NCBI RefSeq assembly: GCF_000488275.1
Contig: NZ_KI530762.1
Span: 391,536 to 455,535, forward strand
Reading direction: 5' to 3'
DNA: 64,000 nucleotides
From: Acinetobacter brisouii CIP 110357
Lineage (GTDB): Bacteria > Pseudomonadota > Gammaproteobacteria > Pseudomonadales > Moraxellaceae
In this document: positions 54,878 to 62,122 of the stretch, piece after piece
Layout of the letters: every line of letters starts with the position of its first letter
Position numbering within the stretch: position 1 is the first letter of the stretch
The notes under the pieces: generated by a model
The model's database searches: none
What the model was told of the DNA's origin: nothing
What the model saw: the letters and a program-made list of their open reading frames with translations, nothing else
Program-made: the position numbers and the translations under genes

Positions 54878-55726
54878 ATGTGCCAGCTACTCGGAATGAA
54901 TTGTGCAACACCCACCGATATTACTTTCTCGTTCCGAGGGTTTTCACAACGCGCGGGGGTGACCTCTGATCATTGTGATGGCTTTGGCATTGCTTTTTTT
55001 GAACATAAAGCCTGTCGTTTATTTGTCGATAACCAGTCTGCGGTTGAGTCACCGATTGCTGACTTGATTCGTAACTATCCGATTAAATCCCGCAATGTGA
55101 TTGCACATATCCGTAAAGCCACACAAGGCAAAATTACCCTTGAAAATTCGCACCCATTTATGCGCGAATTGTGGGGGCGTCACTGGATTTTCGCACATAA
55201 TGGCGATCTGCATGGTTTCCAGCCACAGCTCAGTGGACATTTTACCCCTGTAGGCAATACTGACAGCGAATATGCATTTTGCTTTTTGCTCGATCAACTG
55301 GTGGAACGTTTTGGTTATCAGGAACCTTCGATTCAAGATGTTTTTCAGGTTTTACAGGAAGTTGCTCCACAAATTGCAGAGCATGGCACATTTAATTTCT
55401 GTTTATCCAATGGTCAAGCCTTGTGGAGTTATGCCACTACCAAACTACATTGGATTGTACGTGAATATCCGTTTCAGCATGCCCAGCTCATTGATCTGGA
55501 TGTCGAAGTTGATTTTAGTGAAGTGACCACACCAGAGGATCGTGTAGCCGTTATTACCACTGAGCCACTGACACAAAATGAACAGTGGACAGCTTTTCGG
55601 GCAGGAGAAATGATTTTATTTCAGCAGGGGCGCCCGATTTTACATGCCATGACCACCGTGCAGCGCTTGATTCGTGAAGCGCAAGATCCTTCTTTGCGAC
55701 GTATCAGTAAAGCTGATTTATATTAG
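54878..55726 (+). CDS. Class II glutamine amidotransferase (YafJ-like)
   Basis: A 282-residue protein with the N-terminal nucleophile fold. It starts MCQLLGMNCATP, so Cys2 would be the catalytic residue after Met removal. Further motifs are DGFGIAFFEHKACRLF, IAHIRKATQGKITLENSHPF and IFAHNGDL (oxyanion and glutamine-binding segments). The family (GATase_4, YafJ/EgtC type) releases ammonia from glutamine, but no synthetase domain or partner gene is adjacent, so its acceptor is unknown. It is monocistronic, with about 180 bases of upstream AT-rich DNA. Confidence 0.9.
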   Translation: MCQLLGMNCATPTDITFSFRGFSQRAGVTSDHCDGFGIAFFEHKACRLFVDNQSAVESPIADLIRNYPIKSRNVIAHIRKATQGKITLENSHPFMRELWGRHWIFAHNGDLHGFQPQLSGHFTPVGNTDSEYAFCFLLDQLVERFGYQEPSIQDVFQVLQEVAPQIAEHGTFNFCLSNGQALWSYATTKLHWIVREYPFQHAQLIDLDVEVDFSEVTTPEDRVAVITTEPLTQNEQWTAFRAGEMILFQQGRPILHAMTTVQRLIREAQDPSLRRISKADLY

Positions 55727-55951
55727 ATTTTTTGAATTATTTTTTATATTTGGTAAAAACTAAATATATAAGCAATTGAATTGATTAAAAAATACTTGAT
55801 TCTTTTAGTTGGGTATATGGGGTTTTATGAATTTAATCAAATAATTAGTGAAAAGTGTTGTAATTCTGAGGGCATTACTTGGTTTTTCATTGATCATTTT
55901 TTGTATATTATGCCTCGAAAATGAAATATGAATGCGTTAGGTGGCCTCACT

Positions 55952-56407
55952 ATGAAGATGAATTGGCGCTCTGAATACAATACTGGTATTGAAGTGATTG
56001 ATGATCAGCATAAACGTATTCTCGATTATATTAATCAAATCGAAGATGTGCGTTTTACTCACGATCGTAATCAAATCAAAGTGGTATTGGATAATATTAT
56101 TGACTATACCCAGTCTCATTTTACCTTTGAAGAAAGTCTGCAAGATGAAGCAGGCTATAAGTATCGTGTGCCACATAAGCGTGTACATGACTTATTTATT
56201 AAAAAAATTGAAACCTATCGCGATCGTTTTATGATGGGACAAGCCATTGAAGATGAGTTGCATCAAATTTTAACAAAATGGTTGATTAATCATATTCAAC
56301 ATGACGATGCCGATTATGTCGGTGCAGTCAAAGAAAACATGAAAGGCATTATTCGCGAGCATGAAAAGAAAAAAGGCAAGAACTGGTTTGCACGGTTCTT
56401 CTCATAA
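55952..56407 (+). CDS. Bacteriohemerythrin
   Basis: A 151-residue four-helix diiron protein that reversibly binds O2. All seven iron ligands can be placed: His20 (DDQHKRI), His56 and Glu60 (SHFTFEE), His75 and His79 (PHKRVHD), His114 (NHIQHDD) and Asp119. It ends in a basic tail (HEKKKGKNWFARFFS). Such proteins store or deliver O2 or sense it for iron homeostasis. I chose the start MKMNWRSEY at 55952, because TAGGTGG lies seven bases upstream; the ATG at 55928 lacks a site. It is monocistronic with its own terminator. Confidence 0.92.
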   Translation: MKMNWRSEYNTGIEVIDDQHKRILDYINQIEDVRFTHDRNQIKVVLDNIIDYTQSHFTFEESLQDEAGYKYRVPHKRVHDLFIKKIETYRDRFMMGQAIEDELHQILTKWLINHIQHDDADYVGAVKENMKGIIREHEKKKGKNWFARFFS

Positions 56408-56466
56408 ATAATAAAAACAATAAACTAGAATAATCATAAAAAACTACAGCTTGCTTTTTGCGCCAA

Positions 56467-56498
56467 AAATCATTGCCTCGGCAATGATTTCTTTTTTC
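56467..56498 (+). terminator. Hemerythrin gene terminator
   Basis: Stem AAATCATTGCC/GGCAATGATTT with a very short loop (TC), followed by a T6 run. Confidence 0.85.
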
Positions 56499-56572
56499 TA
56501 CAAACTTTGATTTTCAGCCATGACAAAGGCAAAATAGCTCATTATTTTTAACTTCGGATGCAGGACAGACCT

Positions 56573-57640
56573 ATGTCACGATGGTTATCGCCACTGATGG
56601 CGTTTTGTTTATCATTTATGTTGATTACCACGCTTGCGCCAGTGGTGGGGATTCAATTGGATCGGCAACTGGATTTCTGGTTGCTGTGGCTAGTCATGAT
56701 GGTCGTACTGGCATTGCCTTTTGCCTACATGGAAGTCGCACTGGTTAAACGCGCGAAGACAACAGCCTTGCAAGCGTTGATGGCATTGACGCGTGAAGCA
56801 GATGCTTCAGCATATTGGCGTATTGCAGGTTGGCTGGCTGTGGTGTTTATGCCATTTTTAGCAGGTGCATTGATTGCCAATGCCAGTCACTCCTTAACGC
56901 ATTATGTTCAACTACCTGTTGCAGAAAATATTGTATTTGCGATTTTGGCGGTAGTTGCTGTTACTGCATCATTTTTGCCACGCCTGATTTTGGTTGGTGT
57001 GAGTGCAGTTATGCTGCTGGTTTCACTGGTTTTGAGTCATCTCTTCCCGTTGAACTTAACTGCATGGCATATCACCGCAATTCACTTCTCTGAATGGGGC
57101 TATGCGGTGGTTCTGGCGCTGGTTGCTACAGGGTTGGGACTAGGTGTGTATGCGCAGACCAGCGCGGCGCAAATCAAAGATACTGAGCAAGCGACTCCAA
57201 ATGCTTTACCTGTTTGGGTAGCACAAGTGCTTGCAGTAGTACTTTTTGGCTTTTTTGCGGTGCAAGCAGAACTTCCAGCGATTACCATTTTAGTGAGTGC
57301 AGTGGCTGTCGCGGCAGGCTTTGTACAATTGGCGCGTGAACAATTACAGCAACGTCAAATTGCGATGGTGGTGCAATGGGCAATTATTTTAATTGCAATA
57401 TTGACATGGGCATGTCTTGCAATTGTTCCAGTACTCAATACTGTGCTTATGCTTTGGGGATTATTGATTTGTCTGATTTACGCGATTTTTGCGGGTTGGA
57501 TCATGAAAATCAGCCATTTGCGTAAATCATTGAATTTCAGTCAGGAAGTGACTTATAACCTGTGGCGTATTGCAGTGCGTGTTGTTGCTCCTTTAGCAAT
57601 CGTATTGGCAATGGTGGCGATTGTGCTGGGGGCAGTGTAA
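56573..57640 (+). CDS. Polytopic membrane protein, possibly NSS-transporter-like
   Basis: A 355-residue protein with about ten hydrophobic helices. The second helix region and loop (LPFAYMEVALVKRAKTTALQ) and the following WRIAGWLAVVFMPFLAG vaguely recall the neurotransmitter:sodium symporter (SNF) family, where LPxxxxExxLG and a WxxxGW pair occur at similar places. However, the sequence is short for that family (450-500) and the unwound TM1 GNxWRFP motif is absent. Function unknown. I used the start MSRWLSPLMAF (AGGACAGACCT upstream). Its stop overlaps the rnfH-like start (TAATG), so the two are translationally coupled. Confidence 0.7.
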   Translation: MSRWLSPLMAFCLSFMLITTLAPVVGIQLDRQLDFWLLWLVMMVVLALPFAYMEVALVKRAKTTALQALMALTREADASAYWRIAGWLAVVFMPFLAGALIANASHSLTHYVQLPVAENIVFAILAVVAVTASFLPRLILVGVSAVMLLVSLVLSHLFPLNLTAWHITAIHFSEWGYAVVLALVATGLGLGVYAQTSAAQIKDTEQATPNALPVWVAQVLAVVLFGFFAVQAELPAITILVSAVAVAAGFVQLAREQLQQRQIAMVVQWAIILIAILTWACLAIVPVLNTVLMLWGLLICLIYAIFAGWIMKISHLRKSLNFSQEVTYNLWRIAVRVVAPLAIVLAMVAIVLGAV

Positions 57641-57954
57641 TGCCTCAGCAGGTTTGGGTTGCCTATGCAACCATGCAGCAGCAATACTATCTGACTGTCG
57701 AATTTCAGCAGGGAATGACTGTACAGGATGCGATTGAGCAGAGTGGTCTTGCCATACAAACTGACCTGCCGCAGCCGTTACAGGTAGGGATTTTTGGGGT
57801 CAAAGTTAGCCTTGAGCATCGCTTGCAGGCAGGTGATCGGGTGGAAATATACCGCCCATTGCTGATTAATCCTCAAGATATTCGCCGTAATCGTGCTGCG
57901 AATCATCCTGTCGGACGCTATCAGAAAGGAAATCGGTTTAAGCGATCTTCTTAA
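57640..57954 (+). CDS. rnfH: RnfH-family ubiquitin-like protein
   Basis: A 104-residue protein with a beta-grasp fold (VWVAYATMQQQYYLTVEF, then VGIFGVKVSLEHRLQAGDRV and EIYRPLLINPQDIRRNRA). The final EIYRPL-x-xPK/Q-RR block is the RnfH/UPF0125 signature. In many gammaproteobacteria rnfH sits in the smpB-ratA-rnfH-bamE block. Here bamE is still the next gene but ratA is replaced by the coupled membrane protein upstream, and no rnf genes are visible. Function is unclear. A long hairpin terminator follows. Confidence 0.88.
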   Translation: MPQQVWVAYATMQQQYYLTVEFQQGMTVQDAIEQSGLAIQTDLPQPLQVGIFGVKVSLEHRLQAGDRVEIYRPLLINPQDIRRNRAANHPVGRYQKGNRFKRSS

Positions 57955-57955
57955 T

Positions 57956-57995
57956 AAAAGAAAACCCCAATCAAATCTGATTGGGGTTTTCTTTT
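57956..57995. terminator. Bidirectional terminator between rnfH and bamE
   Basis: Stem of about 18 bp (AAAAGAAAACCCCAATCA and its complement) with loop AATC, placed between convergent genes. Confidence 0.92.
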
Positions 57996-58021
57996 ACCGT
58001 ATCGATGCATCAATGGATCGA

Positions 58022-58408
58022 TTAGGGTTGTGCAGACAGGATGGTATCTTTTGAAGGTGGTAGTCCTGGTTGTGCATCTGGAAGGGTGTCTAAGCCTTCA
58101 ATTTTGGTAACAATACCTGATTTATCAAAGTAAATACGCAAATGCTGACCATGAGCCGCTGGAATCTTGGCTTTTTTCGCATAAGTTCCTGGGATATAAT
58201 TGTAAACATAATCCCAACGTTCAGGATTAAGTGGGTCAGTAATGGTTGGGCTACCAAGTAAGAAACGAACTTGTTGGTAACTCATGCCAACATGTATCTG
58301 AGAAGCTTGGGCTTTTGTTAAAGGTGTCCCTTGAGGAATATCTATTTTATAGACACAGCCGGCAAGCAATGAACTGACGAGTAAGGTCGTCAACATAATT
58401 TTTTGCAT
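58022..58408 (-). CDS. bamE: Outer-membrane assembly lipoprotein BamE
   Basis: A 128-residue lipoprotein with a lipobox (MLTTLLVSSLLAGC, Cys18) and the SmpA/OmlA domain (QIHVGMSYQQVRFLLGSP then RWDYVYNYIPG). BamE stabilises the BAM complex that inserts beta-barrel proteins in the outer membrane. I chose the start at 58408 over the upstream ATG (58426), which would add residues before the signal peptide; the ribosome-binding site is weak. It is divergent from fur, 111 bases away. Confidence 0.94.
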   Translation of the reverse strand: MQKIMLTTLLVSSLLAGCVYKIDIPQGTPLTKAQASQIHVGMSYQQVRFLLGSPTITDPLNPERWDYVYNYIPGTYAKKAKIPAAHGQHLRIYFDKSGIVTKIEGLDTLPDAQPGLPPSKDTILSAQP

Positions 58409-58519
58409 TTTTGCTACACTATCCAAATCAATTGTGATGCATTTAATCTAGTGATAGATCATACTGCATATAAACTCTGTTGCATATTCCAACTTAACAA
58501 ATTGTTGAGAGACTTTTTC

Positions 58520-58957
58520 ATGCCCATTTCGAATCAAGATTTGCGTAAAGCAGGACTTAAAGTAACCCTTCCAAGAATTAAGATATTGGAATTACTTGAA
58601 AGCTCAAAACAACACCATTTGAGCGCTGAAGATATTTATAAAACATTACTAGATCAAGGTGAAGATGTTGGTTTAGCAACCGTATATCGCGTGTTAACAC
58701 AATTTGAAGCTGCCGGCATTATTCAACGTCATCATTTTGAAAATAATCACTCGGTTTTTGAAATTATGCAAGAAGATCATCATGATCACCTTGTATGTCA
58801 AAATTGCAATAAAGTTCTTGAATTTACAAACGATGTTATTGAGCATGAACAACATGAAGTTGCAAAAGAGTATGGTTTTACGCTTACAGGGCATTCTTTG
58901 AATTTATATGGTTATTGCGATGCAGCTGAATGTCAGGATGCTTCACGCAAAAAATAA
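58520..58957 (+). CDS. fur: Ferric uptake regulator
   Basis: A 145-residue iron-responsive repressor. A winged helix (residues about 10-80; LKVTLPRIKILELLE, GLATVYRVLTQFEAAG) is followed by the metal-binding dimerisation domain with HHFENNHSVFEI, DHHDHLVCQNCNK (structural CxxC) and GHSLNLYGYC. The start MPISNQDLRKAGLK at 58520 follows TTGAGAGACTTTTTC; the frame runs 39 residues upstream without similarity. It probably controls iron uptake genes; no clear Fur box is visible in its own 111-base promoter gap with bamE. The bamE-fur divergent pair is conserved in pseudomonads and Acinetobacter. Confidence 0.96.
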   Translation: MPISNQDLRKAGLKVTLPRIKILELLESSKQHHLSAEDIYKTLLDQGEDVGLATVYRVLTQFEAAGIIQRHHFENNHSVFEIMQEDHHDHLVCQNCNKVLEFTNDVIEHEQHEVAKEYGFTLTGHSLNLYGYCDAAECQDASRKK

Positions 58958-58979
58958 GCCCTACATAAATATAACAAAT

Positions 58980-59011
58980 AAAAAGGCATTTCTTTAAGAA
59001 ATGCCTTTTTA
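58980..59011. terminator. Bidirectional terminator between fur and pilU
   Basis: Stem AAAAAGGCATTTCTT/AAGAAATGCCTTTTT with a one-base centre, between convergent genes. Confidence 0.92.
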
Positions 59012-59019
59012 TTGCTGAC

Positions 59020-60147
59020 TTACTGGCCGTCGAAAGTCATTTTGCTGCTTGCATTGAAGAGTTGGTTTGCTCCACCATCTTCTGAAAGCTTGATTTGTAG
59101 GCGTAGATCATTTGGCGAATCGGCATGACGAAGTGCATCTTTATAACTAATTTCACCTGCTTTATATAAATCAAACAAGGCTTGGTCAAAAGTCTGCATT
59201 CCCAGTTCGCGAGAGCGAGTCATGAGCGCTTTAAGCTCGTGTATTTCGCCTTTACGAATATAATCTGCCATCAATGGGCTATTAATCATAACTTCAATCG
59301 CCGCACGGCGCGATTTACCATCAACTGTTGGTACGAGTTGCTGCGCGACAACCGCACGCAAGTTGAGTGATAAATCCAGATAAATCTGCTCGTGGCGTTC
59401 GGTTTCAAAGAAGTGAATAATCCGCTCAAGGGCTTGGTTGGCATTGTTGGCATGCAGTGTCGCAAGTACCAAGTGACCTGTTTCAGCAAATGCAACGGCA
59501 TAGTCCATGACTTCCTTGGTACGAATCTCACCAATCAAGATCACATCAGGCGCCTGTCGTAAGGTATTTTTGAGTGCAACTTCGAAAGAGTTGGTATCAA
59601 TACCGACTTCGCGTTGAGTGATAATACAGCCAGCATGCTGGTGTATAAACTCGATAGGGTCTTCAATGGTAATAATATGCCCTTTGGAGTTATGGTTACG
59701 GTGACCTAACAATGCAGCCAAAGAAGTCGATTTACCTGTACCTGTAGCCCCTACGAAAATAATAATACCACGCTTGGCCATGACCAGTTCTTTAAGAACA
59801 GGTGGTAACTTTAATTCTTCAACACTTGGAATTTTGTGTTCAATACGGCGCAGAACCATACCAGGTAAATCCCGTTGGTAAAAGGCACTGACACGGTAAC
59901 GTCGGGTTTGTTCACGGTTAGTAATCGCAAAGTTACATTCCCGAGTTTCACTAAATTCTTTGCGTTGCTTTTCATTCATGATGGAATGAATGAGCTGGTC
60001 AGCTATTTCCCCAGTCAGTTTGGTCGATGAAATGGGGGTAAGTTGTCCATTGATTTTCATTGACGGTTCAGCATCTGCGGTAATGAACAAATCCGATGCT
60101 TTTTTCTCACTCATGAGATTGAGTAAGTCATTAAAATCCATAGCCAT
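59020..60147 (-). CDS. pilU: Type IV pilus retraction ATPase PilU
   Basis: A 375-residue secretion ATPase. Walker A is FVGATGTGKSTS near residue 130, the Asp box HIITIEDPIEFIHQHAG, Walker B VILIGEIRTKEVMD, and the His box GHLVLATLHANNANQ. It lacks PilT's AIRNLIRE motif, consistent with PilU. PilU depends on PilT and helps retract type IV pili for twitching and DNA uptake. The start at 60147 is 21 bases after pilT; GGGAA lies seven bases upstream. It is cotranscribed with pilT. Confidence 0.95.
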   Translation of the reverse strand: MAMDFNDLLNLMSEKKASDLFITADAEPSMKINGQLTPISSTKLTGEIADQLIHSIMNEKQRKEFSETRECNFAITNREQTRRYRVSAFYQRDLPGMVLRRIEHKIPSVEELKLPPVLKELVMAKRGIIIFVGATGTGKSTSLAALLGHRNHNSKGHIITIEDPIEFIHQHAGCIITQREVGIDTNSFEVALKNTLRQAPDVILIGEIRTKEVMDYAVAFAETGHLVLATLHANNANQALERIIHFFETERHEQIYLDLSLNLRAVVAQQLVPTVDGKSRRAAIEVMINSPLMADYIRKGEIHELKALMTRSRELGMQTFDQALFDLYKAGEISYKDALRHADSPNDLRLQIKLSEDGGANQLFNASSKMTFDGQ

Positions 60148-60168
60148 GGCAGGGTTCCCTTCGCTGAA

Positions 60169-61206
60169 TTACATAAAGCTGTCTGGTTGTTTGGCGGCGG
60201 TACGCGCGACATCCTTGGTAATGACGCCCTTAGTCACAAGGTTTTTGAGGCTTTGATCGAGTGTGACCATGCCCTGATTGGCACCTGTTTGGATTGCTGA
60301 ATACATTTGTGCCACTTTGTTTTCACGAATCAGGTTACGAATAGACGGTACACCCAGCATGATTTCATGTGCTGCAACACGACCACCACCTGTTTTTTTC
60401 AGCAGGGTTTGTGAAATCACCGCCTGTAAAGATTCGGACAGCATGGCACGAATCATATCTTTTTCTTCAGCAGGGAATACGTCAATCACACGGTCAATAG
60501 TTTTTGCCGCAGAGGTGGTATGTAGTGTTCCAAATACCAAGTGACCAGTTTCAGCGGCAGTTAGTGCCAAACGAATCGTTTCTAAGTCACGCATCTCACC
60601 GACCAGAATAATGTCGGGGTCTTCACGCAGTGCTGAGCGTAATGCTTCGTTAAAGCCATGCGTATCGCGATGTACTTCACGCTGGTTGATCAGGCACTTT
60701 TTAGATTGATGTACAAATTCGATTGGGTCTTCGATGGTTAAAACATGATCATAACGGTTTTCGTTAATATAGTCGATCATTGCTGCAAGTGTGGTTGATT
60801 TACCAGAACCTGTTGGCCCTGTGACCAGTACAATACCACGCGGAAATTCACAGATTTCCTTAAAGGTATTACCTAGGCCCAGATCTTCCATGGTCAGGAT
60901 TTTTGAGGGAATGGTACGAAATACTGCACCTGCACCACGGTTCTGGTTAAATGCATTGACACGGAAACGTGCCACGCCAGGAACTTCAAAAGAAAAGTCG
61001 GTTTCTAGGAGTTCTTCATAGTCGTGGCGTTGTTTATCATTCATGATGTCATAAATGAGGCGATGGACATCCTTGTGCTCTAATGCAGGAAGATTGATGC
61101 GGCGTACTTCACCATCAATACGAATCATCGGCGGTAAACCTGCAGAAAGGTGTAAATCCGATGCCCCATTTTTTGCAGAAAAAGCCAGTAATTCTGTAAT
61201 ATCCAT
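60169..61206 (-). CDS. pilT: Type IV pilus retraction ATPase PilT
   Basis: A 345-residue hexameric ATPase. Walker A GPTGSGKST (130-138), Asp box LTIEDPIEFVHQ, Walker B IILVGEMRDLETI and His box GHLVFGTLHTTSA are present, together with the PilT-specific SIRNLIREN (AIRNLIRE) near residue 289. It powers pilus retraction for twitching motility and natural transformation, linking functionally with comF. It is first of the pilT-pilU pair, divergent from the YggS-type gene across 109 bases. Confidence 0.97.
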   Translation of the reverse strand: MDITELLAFSAKNGASDLHLSAGLPPMIRIDGEVRRINLPALEHKDVHRLIYDIMNDKQRHDYEELLETDFSFEVPGVARFRVNAFNQNRGAGAVFRTIPSKILTMEDLGLGNTFKEICEFPRGIVLVTGPTGSGKSTTLAAMIDYINENRYDHVLTIEDPIEFVHQSKKCLINQREVHRDTHGFNEALRSALREDPDIILVGEMRDLETIRLALTAAETGHLVFGTLHTTSAAKTIDRVIDVFPAEEKDMIRAMLSESLQAVISQTLLKKTGGGRVAAHEIMLGVPSIRNLIRENKVAQMYSAIQTGANQGMVTLDQSLKNLVTKGVITKDVARTAAKQPDSFM

Positions 61207-61315
61207 TCTTGCCCCAAAGGTTTCGTTATTTTTGTAAAATAATAACGGCTTTCAAAACATCTAACCAATACTTTCCACCGCAAAACATGAAAAAAACCTT
61301 GAGAGATGCCTGTTT

Positions 61316-62002
61316 ATGAATCATTACCAAGAATCTCGTGATGCTGTATTGCAACAAATACAACATGCATGTGCACAATCCCGCCGTTCAGTTGATAGCG
61401 TTCAATTGCTTGCAGTGTCGAAAACTCATCCGAGCGACGCTTTACGTGCCATGTATGCAACAGGTCAGCGGGCTTTTGGAGAAAATTATTTGCAAGAAGC
61501 ACTGGATAAAATTGAGGCGCTGCAGGATTTGGCGATTGAATGGCATTTTATTGGGCATGTGCAGCGTAATAAAACCAAACATCTGGCTGAAAAATTTGCA
61601 TGGGTGCATGGCGTTGATCGTTTAATTATTGCTGAACGCTTGTCGAGTCAGCGCTTAGACTCCGATGAACCATTAAATATTTGTTTACAGGTGAATATTG
61701 ATGGTCAAGACACCAAAGATGGCTGTGCCCCTGAAGAGGTTGCAACATTGGTCGAGCAGATTAGCCAGCTTCCGCATTTGCGTTTACGCGGTTTGATGGT
61801 GATTCCTGCACCGAATAATCTGAAGGCATTTGCCGATGCACAGGCGCTATTTGAGCAAGTCAAAGAGCACCACGCTCACCCTAACGACTGGGATACGTTG
61901 AGCATGGGCATGTCGGGCGATCTTGAAGCCGCAGTTGCCGCAGGCTCAACCATGGTTCGGGTCGGTACAGCATTGTTTGGTGCGCGAGATTATCAAAAGT
62001 AA
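61316..62002 (+). CDS. YggS-family PLP homeostasis protein
   Basis: A 228-residue single-domain TIM-barrel PLP protein. The Schiff-base lysine is in LLAVSKTHPSDALRA near residue 37, followed by FGENYLQEALDK, WHFIGHVQRNKTKHL and LSMGMSGDLEAAVAAGSTMVRVG (PLP phosphate loop). The family (YggS/PLPBP) has no established catalytic activity and buffers pyridoxal 5'-phosphate and keto-acid pools. The pilT-yggS divergent pair is conserved in pseudomonads and Acinetobacter. Confidence 0.95.
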   Translation: MNHYQESRDAVLQQIQHACAQSRRSVDSVQLLAVSKTHPSDALRAMYATGQRAFGENYLQEALDKIEALQDLAIEWHFIGHVQRNKTKHLAEKFAWVHGVDRLIIAERLSSQRLDSDEPLNICLQVNIDGQDTKDGCAPEEVATLVEQISQLPHLRLRGLMVIPAPNNLKAFADAQALFEQVKEHHAHPNDWDTLSMGMSGDLEAAVAAGSTMVRVGTALFGARDYQK

Positions 62003-62122
62003 CCATACAGATCAGGTGCGATGAGTTAGCCAAAGATTAAATGCGCACGATTTTGACGATAGCCTTTGCGGAGGAGGGTTACTGTTGCATCGTGCGGTTC
62101 CCATTTACATCAAATTTATTGT

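Noticed and set aside
58409..58519. Fur autoregulatory box between bamE and fur
   Set aside because: The best candidate (TGATAGATCATACTG) matches too few positions of the 7-1-7 motif to support a site.
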